Shown here piece by piece: positions 32,911 to 42,511 of a stretch of 64,000 bases of DNA (positions are counted from its first letter, which is position 1; each line of letters opens with the position of its first letter). The stretch comes from Dehalococcoidia bacterium. Lineage in GTDB: Bacteria; Chloroflexota; Dehalococcoidia; UBA2979. Under the pieces are notes generated by a model. That model was not told where the DNA came from, searched no databases, and saw nothing but the letters and a program-made list of their open reading frames with translations. Both the position numbers and the translations under genes were made by a program. Location: assembly GCA_009692685.1 (NCBI GenBank), contig SHYS01000002.1, forward strand, positions 186,001-250,000, written 5' to 3'.

Positions 32911-35097
32911 GTGACCAACGCCCCGACGATCGCCAGCGCCGCGCCTCCCCTCGAGGGCAAGCGGCCGCTCGTCTACTACGGCTGGTGGATCGTCATCGGC
33001 GCCGTCGTCGCGCAATTCGTCGCCATGGGTCAGAACCAGGCCACGAACCTCATGCTCGGCCCCATGACCGAAGAGCTGGGCTGGACCCGTACCCAGCTGA
33101 TTCTCCCGACGAGCATCGGCACGCTGATTGCGGGCGCGCTCGGGTTCTTCGTCGGCGCGCAGGTAGACCGCCGAGGCGCACGGCCGCTGATCATCATCGG
33201 CACGCTGATTTCATCGATGGCTCTCATTCTGCTCGCCTACGTCACCGAGTTGTGGCAGTTCTGGGCGCTGCGCGGCGTCCTGCTGGTCACCGGCAACGTG
33301 ATGGTCGGCAACCTTGTCGTCAACGCGACCATCTCCAAGTGGTTCGTGGACCGTCGCGGCTGGGCGATTGCGATGGCGGCTCTGGGTGTATCCGGCTGGA
33401 GTGTGCTTGGCACGCAACTCCTCCGCCCGGTGGTCGACGGCTACGGCTGGCGGGTGGGGTGGCTCGTCCTCGGCGGCGCGACGCTCGGATTGCTGTTCGT
33501 CGCGGTGTTCATGCGGCGACAGCCCGAGGACTACGGGCTGCTGCCGGACGGCCACCGCGCCTCCGACAGCGACACCGAGCACGGGCGCGCCGCGATGCAG
33601 CGCGCCGCCGCCGACTTCGCCAACTCGTTCACTCGCCGCGAGGCGGTGCGCACGCCTCAGCTCTGGCTGCTGATCCTCGCGTTCGGTTTCGCCCTCACGG
33701 GCATGACCGCGATGTTCGTGCACCTGCTCCAGTTCTTCGTCGATGCTGGCTTCACGAGAACTGAGGCCGCTTACTTCTACAGTACGCAGGGCCTCTTCTC
33801 GCTGCTCGCCAAGTTCGTCTGGGGCGGCGCGATGCAGCGCGTACCCGCGCGCTACCTGGTGGCGCTCGCCTTCACAATTGCCGGTAGCTCCACGTTCGGG
33901 CTGGTGCTCGCCGTCCACGACGCACCGTGGCAGGTTGTTGCCGCGCTTGCCGCCGCGTGGGGCCTGGGCACCGGCGGAATGATCCCACTCTCCGAGTTCG
34001 TCTGGGCGTCGTATTTCGGACGACGTCACATCGGCGCCGTCCGCGGTCTTGGCCTGCCGTTTACGGTGATGCTGACGTCCTGCGGCCCGCTGTACGCCTC
34101 GATCGTCTTCGACCGCACGGACTCGTATGACATCGCCATGTACACCTTCGTGGCGATGTGGCTCGCCGGTGCCGTCCTCATCCTCATCGCGCGTCAACCA
34201 CGTCACCCCGCAGCCGACTACAGCGTGCCGCTTGCCCACCGCCTGCGTCAGCCCGAGCCGCCCGAGCCGCCCGAGCCGCCGTCTCACACCTCGATGGCTG
34301 CCGGTGGGGCGCGTGCGCCCGCGGCTCCGCCCACCGAGGGCCCCACCGCCCCCATGCCGCCGGTGGTGGAGCCCGTCCCGGCGGTGGGCAGCGAGGCCGT
34401 GATGGAGCCTCAGCCGGCGCCCGTTGCGACGATCACGACGTCCTCCCCGCCTGCGTCCTCTGATGTCGAACCGCTCCACGCGCCGCTCGCCGCGGCGCCA
34501 CCCGAGCCCGCGGCCGAAGCGCCTCCCACCGAGGAGGTGGCCGACGTAGCGGTGCTGCGACGCCGCCAGCCGCGCTCCTACATGGGCGAGATGCCACCAC
34601 CCCCACCGTCGAGGACAGCCCCGGCCGTGGCGTCCTCCGCACGTCCCCGAGGCTATCTGGGCGAGCCGTCCGCAGTTGTATCTGCACTTGGAGCTACACC
34701 TCGCCCCGTCACCTCGCTGCCGACGCCGACGCCCGAAGAGCCTTCCGATGTCACGTGGATGGAAGCGCCCGAGGAAGCCCCGAGGCAACACTTGAGCGGG
34801 GCGAGTGGCGCGAATGGCATGGGCACTCTGAACGGCACGGCGTTCGAGGTCGCGCCTACGACGCCCCCCGCCGCAGACTGGCGCGGCATTCCGCCTCGAC
34901 ACGCCCCTCCGGCGTTCACACGACGCGTACGCGCCGTCGAACGGGTTCCGCGCCGCGACATCCAGCGCCATCATCCTCGCGGCCGATACGTGTCTTCGAC
35001 GACGTCGGCGGCAGTGCTCGCCGGCGTGGCCACCTCGCTGGTCGCGACCGCGGCGCTGTGGTTCATCACCCGGCCCGATAGCAAGCACCGCGCCTGA
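32911..35097 (+). CDS. MFS transporter (monocarboxylate/oxalate-formate type) with about 270-residue Pro-rich tail and C-terminal helix
   Basis: 728 residues. The core (1-430) opens YYGWWIVIGAVVAQFVAMG and has GPMTEELGWTRTQL and DRRGARP, the pattern of the OFA/monocarboxylate group, different from the other two MFS proteins here. The tail is rich in Pro, Ala and Glu, with an EPPEPPEPP run, then RSYMGEMP and RGYLGEPS. It ends with a hydrophobic helix (about 703-722) and TRPDSKHRA. GTG 32911 follows GAGGGA at a short distance. Likely takes up or exchanges a carboxylate, by family. Tail function unknown. Confidence 0.88.
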   Translation: MTNAPTIASAAPPLEGKRPLVYYGWWIVIGAVVAQFVAMGQNQATNLMLGPMTEELGWTRTQLILPTSIGTLIAGALGFFVGAQVDRRGARPLIIIGTLISSMALILLAYVTELWQFWALRGVLLVTGNVMVGNLVVNATISKWFVDRRGWAIAMAALGVSGWSVLGTQLLRPVVDGYGWRVGWLVLGGATLGLLFVAVFMRRQPEDYGLLPDGHRASDSDTEHGRAAMQRAAADFANSFTRREAVRTPQLWLLILAFGFALTGMTAMFVHLLQFFVDAGFTRTEAAYFYSTQGLFSLLAKFVWGGAMQRVPARYLVALAFTIAGSSTFGLVLAVHDAPWQVVAALAAAWGLGTGGMIPLSEFVWASYFGRRHIGAVRGLGLPFTVMLTSCGPLYASIVFDRTDSYDIAMYTFVAMWLAGAVLILIARQPRHPAADYSVPLAHRLRQPEPPEPPEPPSHTSMAAGGARAPAAPPTEGPTAPMPPVVEPVPAVGSEAVMEPQPAPVATITTSSPPASSDVEPLHAPLAAAPPEPAAEAPPTEEVADVAVLRRRQPRSYMGEMPPPPPSRTAPAVASSARPRGYLGEPSAVVSALGATPRPVTSLPTPTPEEPSDVTWMEAPEEAPRQHLSGASGANGMGTLNGTAFEVAPTTPPAADWRGIPPRHAPPAFTRRVRAVERVPRRDIQRHHPRGRYVSSTTSAAVLAGVATSLVATAALWFITRPDSKHRA

Positions 35098-35168
35098 ACT
35101 CACGGCTAGCTCTCATGTGATTGGTGGGCGAATTCATACGCCGATCACACCTCCTCAATCGCCCTGTC

Positions 35169-35405
35169 ATGCCTCGGCTAGAGACTGTTCCTCGTAAGAG
35201 GGGAGCAGGTGATGCGAGTCATGAAAAGGGTTGTCCACGCTGCCAGGGCGATCTGTCACGCGTCGACGACATCTGCGACAGCTACTACTCGTGCGTGCAG
35301 TGCGGCAACGTGATGTACCAATTGCCGGGCTTCGAGCGCCCGATGGCGCGACTCGGCCGGGTCGTCCCGCCGGTTGAGACGGCTGCTACTGCCCGGGCGG
35401 CGTAG
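35169..35405 (+). CDS. Small zinc-ribbon-like protein
   Basis: About 78 residues with GCPRCQGDLSRVDD and YYSCVQCGNVMYQLPG, two CxxC knuckles 20 residues apart as in zinc ribbons. The tail is Ala-rich. The start is uncertain: ATG 35169 lacks a good ribosome site, and TTG 35121 would add 16 residues. Possibly a nucleic-acid or protein-binding accessory. No partner evident. Confidence 0.65.
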   Translation: MPRLETVPRKRGAGDASHEKGCPRCQGDLSRVDDICDSYYSCVQCGNVMYQLPGFERPMARLGRVVPPVETAATARAA

Positions 35406-35434
35406 GCCCGTGCGTTGGCGGCTACACTCCCTCG

Positions 35435-35842
35435 ATGACCGACCAGGTATGGGTGGCGCGAGGCGAAGTCACTGACCGCGAGGATCTCCTCGATGGGCGG
35501 GTGCGCGTCGAGCTTGCGGGCGAGGCGGGCGAGGCAGGCGAGGCAGGCGCCGCGACCATCGAGGCAGGGTTCGGCTGGCGGCGCGCCCGCGACTTTATTG
35601 CCCTCGAAGCCGCCGATTCTTTCCTCACCGTGATCGAGGGCGACAGCGAGTTCCACGCGGCCGCGATGGCTGGTTCGGTCACCACTGACCCCGAAACCGG
35701 CGCCACACGCATCGAGGCCCAGTTCATCATCGAGGACTCGATTGGCCTCGGTGCCACCCTCATGCCGATCGCGGCCGTGGTGCTGGTGGGGTCCGAGGAG
35801 TGGTCGGGCGAGTTCTCGCTCGGGATGCGCCTCGGGAACTGA
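35435..35842 (+). CDS. Hypothetical protein with Gly-Glu-Ala triplet repeat
   Basis: 135 residues. An early GEAGEAGEAGA run comes from a short DNA repeat (GAGGCGGGC/GAGGCAGGC). The rest has beta-rich, weakly hydrophobic text (FIALEAADSFLTVIEGDSEF, AQFIIEDSIGLGATLMPIAAVVLVG). No family recognised, no clear signal peptide. It ends 8 bp from the convergent fabF stop. Confidence 0.6.
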   Translation: MTDQVWVARGEVTDREDLLDGRVRVELAGEAGEAGEAGAATIEAGFGWRRARDFIALEAADSFLTVIEGDSEFHAAAMAGSVTTDPETGATRIEAQFIIEDSIGLGATLMPIAAVVLVGSEEWSGEFSLGMRLGN

Positions 35843-35849
35843 GTGCGCT

Positions 35850-37100
35850 CTACCCCTCGTAACGGCGGAACACCGCCGAGGCGTTCTGGCCGCCGAGGCC
35901 GAACGAGTTCGACATCACTACCCGCAGGTCGGCTTTCCGAGCCACGTTCGGGACCACATCAAGGTCGCACTCGTGGTCCGGCGTCACGTAGTTGATCGTC
36001 GGCGGGATGAGGCCGTGGTGCATGGTTAGCACCGCCGCCACCGCCTCGATGCCGCCTGCGCCCGCGGCGAGGTGGCCAGTCATCGACTTCGTGGACGACA
36101 TCGCGATGCGCCTCGCCTGCGCCTCGCCCAGCGCGAGCTTGATCGCCTGCGTCTCCGTCTTGTCGTTGTACGGAGTGCTGGTGCCGTGTGCGTTGAGGTA
36201 CTGGACCTCCGTCGCCTCGATGTCGGCGTCACGCATCGCACGGAGCATTGCCAGCGCTTGACCGTCGGCGTCCGGAGCGGCGTCGTCTGTTGCGTCGAAG
36301 GACCAGCCGACGCCTGCGAGTTCGCCGTAGATGCGCGCACCGCGCTCGATGGCTGACTCCTCGGTTTCGAGCATCAGCACGCCGGCGCCCTCGCCGAGGA
36401 TGAAGCCGTCACGATTCGCATCGAATGGCCGGCTGGCGTGCTCCGGGTCGGCGTTGTTGTGCGACAGCGCGCCCAGGCGCCCCATCGAGGACAGCGACAG
36501 CGGCGTGATCATCGCCTCGGCGCCACCGGCTAGTAGTGCACGCGCCTGCCCGAGCCGCAGCAGGTTCAAGGCGTGGCCGAGGGCGTCCGTACCAGAGGCA
36601 CACGCGGTGTTGATGGTGGTGTTTGGGCCTCGGATCCCCAGTTCGCGGCCGACCCGCGCCGCGCCCATGTGCTGGCCCATGCGGGTGATGATCAGCGGAT
36701 CGACGCGGTTCGCGCCGCGTTGCGTGAGCACGTCCCACTCGGGGCCCATGTTGAAGCAGTCGCCCGATGTGGCCATGACCACGCCGATGTCGTCGCGGTT
36801 CGAGGCGTCGATCACGAGGCCAGAGTCCTGGAGCGCCTGCTTCGAGGCCGCCACGGCGAACTGCGCGAAACGGCCGGTGCGGCGGGCGTACTTGCGGTCC
36901 ATGTACGCCTCGGGGTCGAAGCCCTTCACCTCGCCCGCGATCTGTACGGGGTGCTCGGAGGGGTCGTACGTGCTGACGCGGCCGATGCCATTGCGCCCGC
37001 AGGCGAGCCCTTCCCAGAACTCGGCGATGGTGTTCCCGATGGGCGTGACGGCCCCGAGGCCGGTGATCACCACTCGATGCAGGGTGCGTTGAAACGACAT
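35850..37100 (-). CDS. fabF: Beta-ketoacyl-ACP synthase II
   Basis: 416 residues of the KAS II type: catalytic Cys167 in NTACASG, His305 in NAHGTSTP and His343 in MTGHLAAGAGG. It condenses malonyl-ACP with a growing acyl-ACP in fatty-acid synthesis. No fabD, fabG or acpP is adjacent, so it is not in a classical fab cluster. The start ATG 37100 gives the usual RVVITGLGAVTPIG within ten residues. Confidence 0.93.
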   Translation of the reverse strand: MSFQRTLHRVVITGLGAVTPIGNTIAEFWEGLACGRNGIGRVSTYDPSEHPVQIAGEVKGFDPEAYMDRKYARRTGRFAQFAVAASKQALQDSGLVIDASNRDDIGVVMATSGDCFNMGPEWDVLTQRGANRVDPLIITRMGQHMGAARVGRELGIRGPNTTINTACASGTDALGHALNLLRLGQARALLAGGAEAMITPLSLSSMGRLGALSHNNADPEHASRPFDANRDGFILGEGAGVLMLETEESAIERGARIYGELAGVGWSFDATDDAAPDADGQALAMLRAMRDADIEATEVQYLNAHGTSTPYNDKTETQAIKLALGEAQARRIAMSSTKSMTGHLAAGAGGIEAVAAVLTMHHGLIPPTINYVTPDHECDLDVVPNVARKADLRVVMSNSFGLGGQNASAVFRRYEG

Positions 37101-37284
37101 GCGTGAGCTCCAGAGTGGAACCGAGGGCTGAACCCTCGCGAGGCGGTGCGGGCGCTGGCAGATTCGATCGTACCAGCGGAGCCGTCATCGAGGCGCCTCA
37201 CCGTTCGCCTTGCGTGGCAGAATACGCACCTCCGGGCGCTCGCGAACGGCGAGCGCCCTTGTCGCCCGGCGCAGGAGGTGCCAT

Positions 37285-38486
37285 GTGACCGGACCGCTGG
37301 CTGGCTACCGCGTCCTCGATCTCTCCATCTGGCAGCAGGGGACCTACGCCACCGCCATGCTCGCCGACATGGGTGCGGACGTAATCAAGATCGAGTCGTA
37401 CTCGAATCCCGGTCCGCGCGCGGCCTGGGGGCGCCCGAGCCCGACAGCCCGCGCCGCGCCTACTTCGACGCCCTGAATCGAGGCAAGCACTCGATCACGC
37501 TCGACCTGAAGTCGGAAGCTGGTCTCGAGGTGTTGTGGCGCCTCGTGGCGGACGCCGATGTCTTCCATAACAACCTGCGCGGCGGTGCGATGGAGCGCCT
37601 GAGCATCACCTACGACTCGCTGACGACACATAACCACAGCATCATCTACTCTACTGCCTCGGGCTGTGGTCACCTCGGTCCTGACCAACACACCGGTGCG
37701 ATGGATACGCTGGCGCAGGCACGGGGTGGGTTCATGGCCGCGAATATCCTCGCGAATGGCGAGCCAATGGCGGCCTCGTTACCACAGGCGGACCACGTCG
37801 GCGCGATCGTCTCCGGGTACAGCATTGTCCTAGCGTTGCTGCACCGGGAACGCAGCGGCGAGGGGCAAGAGGTCAATACCTCGCTCTACGGCTCGCAGAT
37901 GTGCATCCAGTCGTACTCGATCACCGGCGGCCTCTGGAGCGGTGCGATGACGCCACCACGTCCTCGCGAGGAGCGTCCGCCAACGTGGACGCACTTCCAG
38001 GCGGGCGACGGCAAGTGGTTCATGATCGGGGCGCTGCCTGCAGACAAGTGGTGGGCGCAGTTCTGCGACGTTATGGACTCCGAGGATCTGGCCGCCGACC
38101 CGTATCGCACCGCGCCCGACAGCGCACTGCGTAACCGCGAGGTGATAGCGAAGATGGACGCGATCTTCGCGACGAAACTGCGCCACGAGTGGATGCGACT
38201 CTTTCACGCCCGTGACCTTCTGGTCCAGCCCGTCGCCGACTACCTCGAGATTGGCTCCGACGAGCAGGCGTGGGCTAATGACTATCTCGTGCACGTCACC
38301 GATGACGAGGGTCGTGAGTGGCCGGTCGTTGGTTCGCCCGTGTACCTCTCAAAGACGCCGGCCGAGACTTGCAGCCTCGGGCCAGTATTTGGCGCGCATA
38401 CCGAGGAGGTTCTGCTGGAGGCCGGTTACGCGTGGCCGGAGATTGAGGAGCTGCGCAGCCGCGGCGCGTTCGGCTTCGCTTCGTAG
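37285..38486 (+). pseudogene. CaiB/BaiF-type class III CoA-transferase split by a frameshift
   Basis: GTG 37285, six bases after AGGAGG, starts LAGYRVLDLSIWQQGTYATAMLADMGADVIKIE, the family N-terminus. After AAWG the frame is lost, and the family text (RAYFDALNRGKHSITLDLKS, then MDTLAQARGG with the catalytic Asp) resumes in another frame to 38486. One missing base restores a 400-residue protein of normal length. The break falls at or just after a run of five G (37427-37431), typical of a slip or a read error. If real, the enzyme is lost; it would swap CoA between an acyl-CoA and an acid. Confidence 0.8.
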
Positions 38487-38569
38487 ACGCAGCGGACGGC
38501 GGACTTCGAGGGCCCACCTGCCGGGTAGCGTGGCCATACTGTGCGGCAGCTCTCTCCTGAGGGCGCGCC

Positions 38570-39796
38570 GTGAGGCGAAACGAGGCGGCGTTCTTGAGCG
38601 ATGTCGACCGACTGCTCGCGGCTTTCGAAGCCGGTGAACTCGTGCGCCCCTCCGCGGACACGCCGAACCTCGTTGACCTTGCGCGGGGGATAGCGGAGCT
38701 CGCGGGCGTACCAGGCGTACACAGCACCGAGGTCTCGCGTGCTCTCGCCGCCGAAGTCGGGGAGTCCGAGCACATTGTGCTGGTCCTGATCGATGGCCTC
38801 GGCGCCGCCCACCTCGAGCGCGAGGAGGGTGCAGAATTCCTCCGCTCGCACCTTCGCCAGACGCTGCAGACGCCGTTTCCCTCGACGACAGCGGTCGCTC
38901 TCACGTCCTTCGCGACGGGCGAGTGGCCGGCGCGGCACTCCGTCACCGGGTGGTGGACCTACCTCCCGTCCATTGAGGCGAGCGCGACGATACTCCCCTA
39001 CCTCCGTCGATCTGACGACGTGCCGCTCACCGATCTCGGCGTTGAAGCGGAGACGGCCTTTCCGCTGCCGGCGCTCTGGGGCGCCTGCCCTCGCGACGTG
39101 CGCTGCGTGCAGCCGAAGCGCATCGCAGGCACCGTGTACTCGCGCTACCAGACCGGGGGGCACCCGTCTGTGGGCTATGGGTCGTACCGTGAGGGTTTCG
39201 AGGCGGCTTCCGATCACGTGCTGCAGTCGGCTGGACCGACCTACACGTACCTCTATTTCTCCCACTTCGATGCGGCGGAGCACGAGCACGGCCCCGACTC
39301 GGTGGAGGCGCAGACGGCGCTCCTCGGGATGGACGCCGGACTGAGCCGGCTGGCGAACCACCTCGACGGGCGGGCGCGCATTGTGGTCACCTCGGACCAC
39401 GGCCACGCCGCGGTGCCCGACGAGCAGCGACACCGGCTGCGCTCGACCGACCCCATCGCCTCGCACTTCCGTACGATGCCGTCCGGTGACATGCGGGTGC
39501 CCTCGTTCCACCTGCTGCCCGGGCACGCCGAGGCGTTCGCCGACGAGTTCCGCGCTCGCTACGGCGAGCACTTTGTCCTCCTCACCCCGGCCGAGGTCGA
39601 GGCGATCGAACTCCTGGGTCCCGGCGCGCTTGCTGACGAGACGCGCCGCCGACTCGGTGACTTCGTCGCCATCTCGCTCGGCATCGAGGTGCTCGGCTAC
39701 GTGCCGCCCGATGGGAACCGTCGCGCGCTGCAGCAGCCGTCGCACCACTCGGGCTTGACGGCTGCCGAGATGTATATCCCGCTCGTCGTCGCCTGA
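38570..39796 (+). CDS. Type I phosphodiesterase/nucleotide pyrophosphatase (alkaline phosphatase fold)
   Basis: 408 residues. LVLIDGLGAAH holds the first metal Asp, FPSTTAVALTSFATG the nucleophile Thr, HFDAAEHEHG and TSDHGHAAV further metal ligands, and HHSGL near the end the last His. It probably hydrolyses a phosphodiester or pyrophosphate with two metals. No signal peptide, so it appears cytosolic. GTG 38570 is the start. The glycerophosphodiesterase-like gene follows after 6 bp, so a lipid-headgroup or nucleotide salvage theme is possible. Confidence 0.85.
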   Translation: MRRNEAAFLSDVDRLLAAFEAGELVRPSADTPNLVDLARGIAELAGVPGVHSTEVSRALAAEVGESEHIVLVLIDGLGAAHLEREEGAEFLRSHLRQTLQTPFPSTTAVALTSFATGEWPARHSVTGWWTYLPSIEASATILPYLRRSDDVPLTDLGVEAETAFPLPALWGACPRDVRCVQPKRIAGTVYSRYQTGGHPSVGYGSYREGFEAASDHVLQSAGPTYTYLYFSHFDAAEHEHGPDSVEAQTALLGMDAGLSRLANHLDGRARIVVTSDHGHAAVPDEQRHRLRSTDPIASHFRTMPSGDMRVPSFHLLPGHAEAFADEFRARYGEHFVLLTPAEVEAIELLGPGALADETRRRLGDFVAISLGIEVLGYVPPDGNRRALQQPSHHSGLTAAEMYIPLVVA

Positions 39797-39802
39797 TGCC
39801 GC

Positions 39803-40516
39803 ATGGTCACCTCGATGGCGGATGTACTCGTGATCTCGCATCGCACCAACATGGGCGCATCTCCTGAGAACTCCCTTGAGGGGATCGCCGCGGCGCTTGC
39901 CGAGGGCGTCGACGGCATCGAGATTGATGTACGCGCTTCAAATGACGGCGCCCCGCTGCTCCTCCACGATGCCAGCCTCGAACGCACACACGTAGACCAG
40001 TGAGCCCTGTCGACCCTGACCGCCGTCGAGGCGCGTTCGCTTGGCGTTCCTACGCTCGAGGAGGCGCTCGCGGCGGTCGATCACGTCGCGCTCTGCATCG
40101 AACTGCAGGAGCGCGGCCTTGGAGAGGCTGTGGCGCGTGCCGTGCGCCGCCTCGATGCGGCGGCTCGCTGCTGGGTATGGGCTTTCGATCCGGAGGTGGG
40201 GCGCGAGGCGCGACGTGCACTACCGGAGGTGCCGGTCGCGCTCAACATGGATCGGGGCTCGGTCGGGCGCTTCGGCTACGACTCACCCCTCGAGGAATGC
40301 CTGCGTTCCGGCTTCGTGGCAGTCAGCCTCGACCACCGCATGGTCACCAGGGAGCTGGTGAGCGAGGCGCACGCTCGGGGGCTGCTGGTGTTCACCTGGA
40401 CTGTCGATGACGCCGCGGACATCGAGCGGATGTTTGAGGCGGGCGTCGACGGCGTCTGCGGAAACTACCCGCCTCGGATCCACGCGGTCATCGAGGCGAG
40501 GCGCGCTCTGTCCTGA
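39803..40516 (+). pseudogene. Glycerophosphodiester phosphodiesterase-like gene with an in-frame TGA
   Basis: The frame starts [22 protein letters not shown] and [29 protein letters not shown], the GDPD signature with its Glu, Asp and His. It meets TGA at 40001-40003 and goes on in the same frame through GVPTLEEAL and VFTWTVDDAADIERMFEAGVDGVCGN to a stop at 40516. The whole would be 237 residues, normal for GDPD. A single change such as CGA to TGA explains it. Other genes here stop with TGA, so recoding is unlikely. The usual first-motif HRG reads HRT. Confidence 0.75.
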
Positions 40517-40518
40517 CC

Positions 40519-41733
40519 TTACAGCGTGACGCCGAGGGCGCTGGCGACGGTGCCCATGTCCTTGTCACCTCGGCCGCTCACGTTCACGACCACGAGGTCG
40601 TCCGGGATCAGTGTCGGTGCGATCTTCATGAGGTGAGCCACCGCGTGCGCCGACTCGAGGGCCGGGATGATCCCCTCGGCGCGGCTGAGGTGTTGCAGTG
40701 CTGCGAGCGCCTCGAGGTCCGTGACGGAGCCGTATTCCGCGCGCTCCGTGACCTTCAGCCACGAGTGCTCTGGGCCCACTCCCGGGTAGTCGAGGCCGGC
40801 AGAGATCGAGTGTGCCTCCAGCACCTGCCCGAACTGGTCCTGTAACAGGTACGACTTCGCGCCGTGCAGCACGCCCGGACGCCCGGCGTTGAGGGGTGCC
40901 GCGTGGCGTCCCTCGAGTCCCTCGCCGGCCGCTTCCACCCCGATGAGCCGCACTGCTTCGTCGAGCATGGGGTAGAACATGCCGATCGCGTTCGAGCCGC
41001 CGCCGACGCAGGCGATAGCGATTGTCGGCGCGCGGCCCTCGACGGCGTGTAATTGCTCGAGGGTCTCGTTTCCGATCACGCTCTGGAAGTCGCGCACCAT
41101 CGCCGGATAGGGGTGCGGACCCACCACGCTGCCGATCAGGTAGTAGGTGTCGCGGACGTTGGTGACCCAGTCGCGAATCGCCTCACTGGTGGCGTCCTTG
41201 AGGGTGCGCGAGCCCGCCTCGACCGGCCGCACTTCGGCACCGAGGAGCTTCATGCGAAAGACGTTGAGCGACTGGCGCTGGATGTCCTCGGCGCCCATGT
41301 AGACGACGGCGGTAAGCCCGAGGAGCGCGCAGACGGTCGCCGTCGCCACGCCGTGCTGGCCGGCCCCCGTTTCCGCGACGATGCGGCGTTTTCCCATCCG
41401 CTTCGCGAGCAGTCCTTGCGCGATGGCCGCGTTGATCTTGTGTGCCCCGGTGTGCGCCAGGTCCTCCCGTTTGAGGTAGATGCGGGCGCGCGTGGCGAGC
41501 GTCTCCTCGAGGCGATGCGCGCGCGTCAGCGGTGTCGGCCGTCCCACGTACGTTTCGAGGAGATGGTCGAGCTCTTGCTGGAAGGTGGCGTCCGCGCGCG
41601 CCTCCGCGTACGCGCCTTCGAGTTCGGTGAGCGCGGGCATGACCGTCTCCGGGACGAACTTGCCGCCGAACTCGCCGAAGTGGCCGCGTCCGTCTGGGAG
41701 GGCCGCTGGCCGGGATACCTGGCTCGATGTCAC
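40519..41733 (-). CDS. trpB: Tryptophan synthase beta subunit
   Basis: 404 residues of the TrpB1 type: [12 protein letters not shown] at the N-terminus, PLP lysine in [22 protein letters not shown], and the phosphate loop [12 protein letters not shown]. It condenses indole with serine. Last gene of the operon, 40 bp after trpF, with a GTG start and AGGTGG just before it. The alpha subunit gene, normally next, is missing here. Confidence 0.96.
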   Translation of the reverse strand: MTSSQVSRPAALPDGRGHFGEFGGKFVPETVMPALTELEGAYAEARADATFQQELDHLLETYVGRPTPLTRAHRLEETLATRARIYLKREDLAHTGAHKINAAIAQGLLAKRMGKRRIVAETGAGQHGVATATVCALLGLTAVVYMGAEDIQRQSLNVFRMKLLGAEVRPVEAGSRTLKDATSEAIRDWVTNVRDTYYLIGSVVGPHPYPAMVRDFQSVIGNETLEQLHAVEGRAPTIAIACVGGGSNAIGMFYPMLDEAVRLIGVEAAGEGLEGRHAAPLNAGRPGVLHGAKSYLLQDQFGQVLEAHSISAGLDYPGVGPEHSWLKVTERAEYGSVTDLEALAALQHLSRAEGIIPALESAHAVAHLMKIAPTLIPDDLVVVNVSGRGDKDMGTVASALGVTL

Positions 41734-41773
41734 GTCGCCACCTGTCTGGTCTCTTGCACTTGCTGCGTACTAC

Positions 41774-42511
41774 TCAGGCCGCCGCGCGCACGGCCTCGAT
41801 GAAGGCCCGCACACGCTCGTGGTCCTTGCGGCCATCGGTCTCGGTCCCCGTTGACACATCGACTGCCCATGGACGTACTCGCTGGATCGCCTCGCCGACG
41901 TTCTCGGTGGTGAGGCCGCCCGCCAGCAGGAGCGGCAGGCGGGCGGCCACCTCGCGGGCCACGTCCCAGTCGAACGTCTGGCCGCTGCCGCCTCGATATG
42001 CGCCATGCGCGGAATCGAGGAGGAGCGCGAGAGCGAACCCGGGCTCGATCTGCGCCAGCGGGTCCGAGGGCGAATCGAGCGGCGACACGTGCACCACCTG
42101 GATCACCGGCCGCGCCACCAGCAAGCACTCTTCCCACGACTCGTCGCCGGAGAGCTGCACGAGGTCGATGCCGGTTTCGAGGGCGATCTCGTTGACTTCC
42201 TCGACGGTTTGATCGGCAAAGATTCCGACGGTCAGCGGACGCTTCACGCGCAGGTGTGCCTCGATAACCTGTGCGCCGTGGCGGAACCACTCGTCGATCT
42301 GCTCGCGGACGTGCGGCTGGTTGGGCGGCGGCACGTCCATCTCGTGCTCGTACAGCGGGCGTCCGAGGGCGCGGACCATCGCCTGCGCCTCCGCGATGTC
42401 CACGCGTCGCCTCGATTTCGCGAATACCATGCCGACAAAGTCGGCGCCGGACTCGGCAGCAGCCAGCACATCGGCGGGAGTCCGGTTGCCGCAGATCTTC
42501 ACCATGGTCAT
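41774..42511 (-). CDS. trpF: Phosphoribosylanthranilate isomerase
   Basis: 245 residues, a TIM barrel with VKICGNRTPADVLAA (catalytic Cys), GMVFAKSRRRV, LVQLSGDES and LLAGGLTTENV. It rearranges PRA to CdRP. An insert of about 30 residues after RALGR (PPPNQPHVREQIDEWFRHG region) makes it longer than the usual 200-210. The start overlaps trpC by 4 bp. Confidence 0.93.
   Translation of the reverse strand: MTMVKICGNRTPADVLAAAESGADFVGMVFAKSRRRVDIAEAQAMVRALGRPLYEHEMDVPPPNQPHVREQIDEWFRHGAQVIEAHLRVKRPLTVGIFADQTVEEVNEIALETGIDLVQLSGDESWEECLLVARPVIQVVHVSPLDSPSDPLAQIEPGFALALLLDSAHGAYRGGSGQTFDWDVAREVAARLPLLLAGGLTTENVGEAIQRVRPWAVDVSTGTETDGRKDHERVRAFIEAVRAAA

Noticed and set aside
33211..35103. 630-residue open frame on the minus strand opposite the MFS gene
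   Set aside because: Arg/Gly-rich product with no fold-like text; a GC-rich shadow of the real transporter, whose frame has membrane helices and family motifs.
38426..39841. 471-residue minus-strand open frame opposite the phosphodiesterase
   Set aside because: No motifs, highly charged and low-complexity; shadow of the gene with clear metal-binding motifs on the plus strand.
40001..40003. TGA in the GDPD gene as recoded Trp or selenocysteine
   Set aside because: Many neighbouring genes end with TGA as stop, and no selenocysteine-insertion element or Sec-type context is seen; a nonsense mutation or read error is simpler.
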